Shown here: positions 60,745 to 64,000 of the stretch, in pieces
Numbering within the stretch: position 1 is the stretch's first letter
How the letters are laid out: every line of letters begins with the position of its first letter
Origin: an uncultured Lentisphaeria bacterium
GTDB lineage: Bacteria; Verrucomicrobiota; Lentisphaeria; Victivallales; UBA1829
Assembly (NCBI GenBank): GCA_905197955.1
Contig: CAJKAR010000022.1
Coordinates: forward strand, 12,183 to 76,182
Length of the DNA: 64,000 bases
Direction of reading: 5' to 3'
Translations under genes and position numbers: made by a program
Notes under the pieces: model-generated
Database searches by the model: none
Told to the model about the DNA's origin: nothing
What the model saw: the letters and a program-made list of their open reading frames with translations, nothing else

Positions 60745-60848
60745 TTTTATTTCCTTGCAATGCATGTTAAATTACACGCTGAAAACGAATTTTTCTAATC
60801 AAATCAGGAAAAGTCTTGTGATTTTGTCACTATTCCAAGGAGTTTCAT

Positions 60849-62660
60849 GTGCTGAACCGACTGTTTTCCCTGCTCAGGGGATCTGAAAGAGTCCAGGCTT
60901 TTGCGGCGACAAAGACCGGAATCGCGCTGGAATATCTGTTTCTTGCCGGAACCGGAGCGTTCTCCGCAACGGTTTTTCCCGCTGTCAACTGGAGTCTGCT
61001 GGCATGGATCATTCTGATTCCGCCTTTTCTGAGTGTCATCTCCCGTTCCGCGGGCGGGGCGTTCCTGCGGGGACTGGTCTGGGGGTATTTCTGGAGTCTC
61101 TGTTCCTTCTTCTGGCTCAGGGAGATTGCTCTGCCGATCCCGTTTGTTCTCTCGGTGGTGCTGGGACTCTTTCCTGCGTTCTGGACGGTGCTGATCCATT
61201 TCCTCTGGAAAAATCTGGCATACTCTGTCCGTGATCGTCTGAAAGGAGCGGAATGTCTTGCAAAAGAGTTTCCCTTCCGGAATCCGTTCGCGGGAATTCT
61301 GTTTGCGCTGGCGTCGGCATCAATCTGGTGCGTGACGGAGTGGCTCCGGGGATGGGTCATGACGGGTCTTCCGTGGAACTATCTCGGCAGTTCCCAGTGG
61401 AAGAATCTGCCGCTGATTCAGATCTGCGAATATACGGGAGTGTTCGGGGTCAGTTTTCTGGTGGCGCTGTTCAACACGGCATTCGGACTGGCGCTGTACA
61501 ACATCAGAATCGGGTTGATAACGAGACGGTATCTGCGGCCGCATCCGCTGACGCTTTCGTTTCTGCTGATGCTCGGTTGTTTCTCGCTCGGCGTGCATCT
61601 GATGAAGGTGCACAAACTCGACCATGAAAAAATCAGGATCGCTCCGATCGGACTGGTGCAGTGCGACATCTCTCAGCGGAGATCGGCAAATTACGAACTG
61701 GCAAAAGAGGCTCTGGATGTCTGCGCAAATCTCACGGAAGGACTTCTCCGCGAGGATGCGACCGCAAGGAAAGTGATTCCGACCGATCATCAGATCGACA
61801 CCTCTTTGAAACTGATAGTCTGGCCGGAAACCGCCGTTCCGTATGCCTACACCGGAGGAGCGGAGATTTCCGAACTGTACCGGGAAAAAATCGGAGCGTT
61901 TCTCACCCGCTGGAAGGTGCCGTTTCTTCTCGGAAGCATCGACTTTCAGCCTTCCGCGAAAAAAACGGGAGAGTTCGATTACGATGTCTTCAATGCCGCG
62001 CTGTTTGTCACGGAGAGCGGCGGAAGCGTCCGGGACCGCTACTACAAGGTTCACCGGGTGCCGTTCGGAGAGTATGTGCCTTTCGGCAACGAATTTCCGG
62101 AGCTCAACCGGATGATCGGCATGGGACGCAATCTCACGCCAGGGAAACGACTGAATCCGATTGAAGTCATTCCCGGAGTCCGGGCGGGAGTTTCCATCTG
62201 TTATGAATCGGTGTTTCCGTTCATTTCGCGGGGACATGCGGTCAACGGAGCGAATCTACTTCTGGTGATCTCCAACGATGCGTGGTATCCGACCAGTTTC
62301 GAACCTGATCAGCATTATGTCAACGGCTTGTTCCGTGCAATCGAAACACGTCTTCCGCTTCTCCGCTGCGGGAACTCCAATTACTCGGTTCTGATTTCTC
62401 CGCGCGGGGAACTGCTGGAATCGGTCAGTCCGAAAAACGATCCGGGAAAGCGGATGCGTGCGGCAAAGAAATTTCTGGTCCCCGTGCCGACAGATCCAAA
62501 ACCGACCTTCTACTCCATGTATGGAAATATATTCATTGCAATCTGCGGTTTTCTGGCACTCTGCGAGCTGATTCTGGCGTTTGCAAACTGGAGACTTTTC
62601 CGGACCGCTCAGGCGGACCCGGTTATCTGCAAAGCGGTCAACGAAGGAGCGGACTTATGA
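60849..62660 (+). CDS. lnt: Apolipoprotein N-acyltransferase
   Basis: Inner-membrane enzyme of 603 residues that adds the third acyl chain to lipoproteins. GTG start with AAGGAG 6 bases upstream; the ATG two bases earlier is out of frame. About six membrane helices in the first 245 residues (with the WCVTEWLRGWVMTGLPWNYLG motif) precede the periplasmic nitrilase domain. Its triad is visible as Glu327 (WPETAVP), Lys400 (YYKVHRVPFGEYVP) and Cys451 (SICYES). A C-terminal helix closes the protein (about 563-585). At 603 residues it is longer than E. coli Lnt, mainly through loops around 105-150. Overlaps rsmB by 4 bp. Confidence 0.93.
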   Translation: MLNRLFSLLRGSERVQAFAATKTGIALEYLFLAGTGAFSATVFPAVNWSLLAWIILIPPFLSVISRSAGGAFLRGLVWGYFWSLCSFFWLREIALPIPFVLSVVLGLFPAFWTVLIHFLWKNLAYSVRDRLKGAECLAKEFPFRNPFAGILFALASASIWCVTEWLRGWVMTGLPWNYLGSSQWKNLPLIQICEYTGVFGVSFLVALFNTAFGLALYNIRIGLITRRYLRPHPLTLSFLLMLGCFSLGVHLMKVHKLDHEKIRIAPIGLVQCDISQRRSANYELAKEALDVCANLTEGLLREDATARKVIPTDHQIDTSLKLIVWPETAVPYAYTGGAEISELYREKIGAFLTRWKVPFLLGSIDFQPSAKKTGEFDYDVFNAALFVTESGGSVRDRYYKVHRVPFGEYVPFGNEFPELNRMIGMGRNLTPGKRLNPIEVIPGVRAGVSICYESVFPFISRGHAVNGANLLLVISNDAWYPTSFEPDQHYVNGLFRAIETRLPLLRCGNSNYSVLISPRGELLESVSPKNDPGKRMRAAKKFLVPVPTDPKPTFYSMYGNIFIAICGFLALCELILAFANWRLFRTAQADPVICKAVNEGADL

Positions 62661-63901
62661 AATATGCGGGAAAGGGAAATTCCGAACGAATTCTGACTGC
62701 GGCGGCACAGGCAATCCGGGAATGGCACTCGAACGGAATCACTCTGGACGACTGCATTGAAAAAATCCGCAGAGAGGAATCGGAACTGGCAAGGTCGGCA
62801 ACATCGGTTCTGTTTGAATATTTCCGGCACAAAGCGTTTCTGGATGATCTTGTCATGAGTTCCGTCTCACGGGGGACGATCAAGCCGGAGCTGAAAGCGA
62901 TTGCGATCTGTGCTCTGACTCAGGCGCTCTTCCAGACGGCGATTGCCGGAGAATCCGCAGTGAATGTCGCAGTGGAACATGTCAAGCATTCCAAGCTCCG
63001 TGCCGCGGCAGGATTTCTCAATGCGGTTCTGCGGAATGCTCTCCGGAAAGCGGGAAACGGGCCTTTTCCTGTCGATTTTCCGCCGTTTCTGAAGGAGCGC
63101 TGGAACGACTCGTTCGGATCGGAAAAAACGGAAGAAATGATTCAGGCGTGTTCAGAAAATCCATCCATTGTATATCGTCTCCGTTCCGGGGAGCTGCCTG
63201 TTGATCTGGCGGAAGTCTCCGTTCCGCTGTCGCTGGATTTTACCGGGGACTTCATGTTCTTTGAATGTTCCGCTCCGGAGGTTCTCTTCCGCTCAGATGC
63301 GTTTCTGAATGGCAGAATTTACATTCAGGATCCCGCAACTGCAATGAGTGTTGTTCTATGCAAGCCCTTCCTCCGGGGAGAGGTGCTTGATGCATGTGCG
63401 GCTCCGGGCGGAAAGACCGTGCTGATGTATGATTCTGTCAATGGACAGGCGGATTTCACTGCGACGGATCGTTCCGCGTTCCGAATCGGGGCCATGCAGG
63501 AGAATTTCAAACGTCTTGCCATGCACTCCGCAAAAACCGTTGAAATGGATGCGCTCAAGCCGCATTTTCCGAGGGAATCGTTCGATCTGATTTTCATTGA
63601 TGCGCCATGCTCCAACACGGGAGTGGCGCGGAGACGGCCCGATGTTCCGTGGAGATTCGATCGACAGCGTCTTGCGGAAGTTGTTGCTCTTCAGAAAAAA
63701 ATTCTGGATGGACTCGCTCCGCTTGTCCGTTCCGGCGGAGCACTCCTCTATTCCACATGCAGTATCGAAGCCGAAGAAGACATTATACAGATGGAACACT
63801 TTCTGAAACGACATTCCGAATTTCAGGAAATCGCCACCCGGGTCCTTCTTCCTGCTGCACGCCATGATGGAGCTTTCGCATCACTTCTGCTCAAACGCTG
63901 A
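62657..63901 (+). CDS. rsmB: 16S rRNA m5C methyltransferase (RsmB family)
   Basis: RNA methyltransferase of 414 residues. An N-terminal NusB-like helical domain (about 1-130) has AICALTQALFQT and AVNVAVEHVKHSKLRAAAGFLNAVLRN. The catalytic domain follows: YIQDPATAMSV, SAM motif LDACAAPGGKTVLM, FIDAPCSNTG with Cys318, and YSTCSIEAEED with the nucleophile Cys368. The order NusB then RsmB/NOP2/Sun fits RsmB. Starts within the lnt stop codon (ATGA). A hairpin repeat begins 25 bases after its stop. Confidence 0.9.
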   Translation: MKYAGKGNSERILTAAAQAIREWHSNGITLDDCIEKIRREESELARSATSVLFEYFRHKAFLDDLVMSSVSRGTIKPELKAIAICALTQALFQTAIAGESAVNVAVEHVKHSKLRAAAGFLNAVLRNALRKAGNGPFPVDFPPFLKERWNDSFGSEKTEEMIQACSENPSIVYRLRSGELPVDLAEVSVPLSLDFTGDFMFFECSAPEVLFRSDAFLNGRIYIQDPATAMSVVLCKPFLRGEVLDACAAPGGKTVLMYDSVNGQADFTATDRSAFRIGAMQENFKRLAMHSAKTVEMDALKPHFPRESFDLIFIDAPCSNTGVARRRPDVPWRFDRQRLAEVVALQKKILDGLAPLVRSGGALLYSTCSIEAEEDIIQMEHFLKRHSEFQEIATRVLLPAARHDGAFASLLLKR

Positions 63902-63926
63902 CGCTTGTTCTCTACAGGAAACAAAT

Positions 63927-64000
63927 AGTACGGAAAAATGCGGATGCATTTTTCTCGGGTCAAGGACGGTGTCCTTGTCGCGGTCCAGCGGCGAGACGCT
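63927..64000. repeat. Dispersed multi-hairpin repeat, copy 2 (cut by window end)
   Basis: Same element as at 55468: AAAAATGC/GCATTTTT (63934-63953), AAGGAC/GTCCTT (63962-63976), CCAGCG then CGCT of the third stem (63985-64000, the last two bases lying beyond the window). Direct orientation relative to copy 1, again just 3' of a gene. Confidence 0.8.

Noticed and set aside
58970..60886. 638-codon open frame on the plus strand
   Set aside because: Antisense to nadB and running into lnt; no recognisable domain or ribosome binding site.

Overview
The window reads as a chromosomal segment of a Gram-negative bacterium of the PVC group, most like a Lentisphaerota/Victivallales gut commensal. Four things point there: an outer-membrane biogenesis set (lpxB, lnt, several predicted lipoproteins), a Minf_1886-type protein, several single-gene prepilin-like proteins of the kind common in PVC genomes, and many carbohydrate-active enzymes each paired with its own regulator. 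The lineage is inferred from gene content and recalled family distribution; no database was consulted.

Region 1 (1-8187) is mostly housekeeping: the 3' part of a type IIA topoisomerase B subunit, the A subunit, a dCMP deaminase, a SAM methyltransferase, a small membrane protein, an isopropylmalate-dehydrogenase-family enzyme, RNase III and an iron-type alcohol dehydrogenase. Region 2 (8259-32217) is accessory. It holds four glycan-use cassettes, each built as transcriptional regulator, then a prepilin-like protein, then one to three glycan-active enzymes. Two cassettes sit back to back (8259-13399 and 13668-20150) with paralogous regulators, prepilins and large secreted GH-A enzymes. A third (20394-28036) has GH42-like and GH71-like secreted proteins. 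The fourth (28331-32217) has a LacI regulator, what looks like a decayed prepilin, a GH130 phosphorylase and a CE7 esterase. Region 3 (32383-43119) is housekeeping: L28, thiE, ispD, a LysM lipoprotein, an RluA-type pseudouridine synthase, ilvD, ffh, lpxB, a macro-domain protein and a CaCA exchanger. Region 4 (43129-55467) is accessory again: a rhamnosidase-like gene, FAD oxidoreductase, prepilin and CBM9-bearing glycosidase operon divergent from an AraC regulator, followed by a LacI gene and a secreted protein of unknown family. Region 5 (55710-63901) holds a lipoprotein, a nadB-pcnB operon with two unknown membrane proteins, and an lnt-rsmB operon.

In the glycan cassettes the regulator is expected to sense a sugar and control its own operon: near-consensus TTGACA-17-TATAAT promoters are followed at once by inverted or direct repeats. 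Secreted multi-domain GH-A enzymes would act outside the cytoplasm, and enzymes without signal peptides (the 456-residue GH5-like protein, GH130, the rhamnosidase) would finish the breakdown inside. No sugar transporter and no SusC/SusD pair is present in the window, so the prepilin-like proteins stand out as the unexplained conserved partner.

The two most unusual signals are this recurring regulator/prepilin/glycosidase layout, including nucleotide-level conservation of the prepilin N-terminus and a fossil copy, and a dispersed repeat of at least 74 bp at 55468 and 63927. That repeat folds into three consecutive hairpins, and all eight differences between the two copies fall outside the stems.
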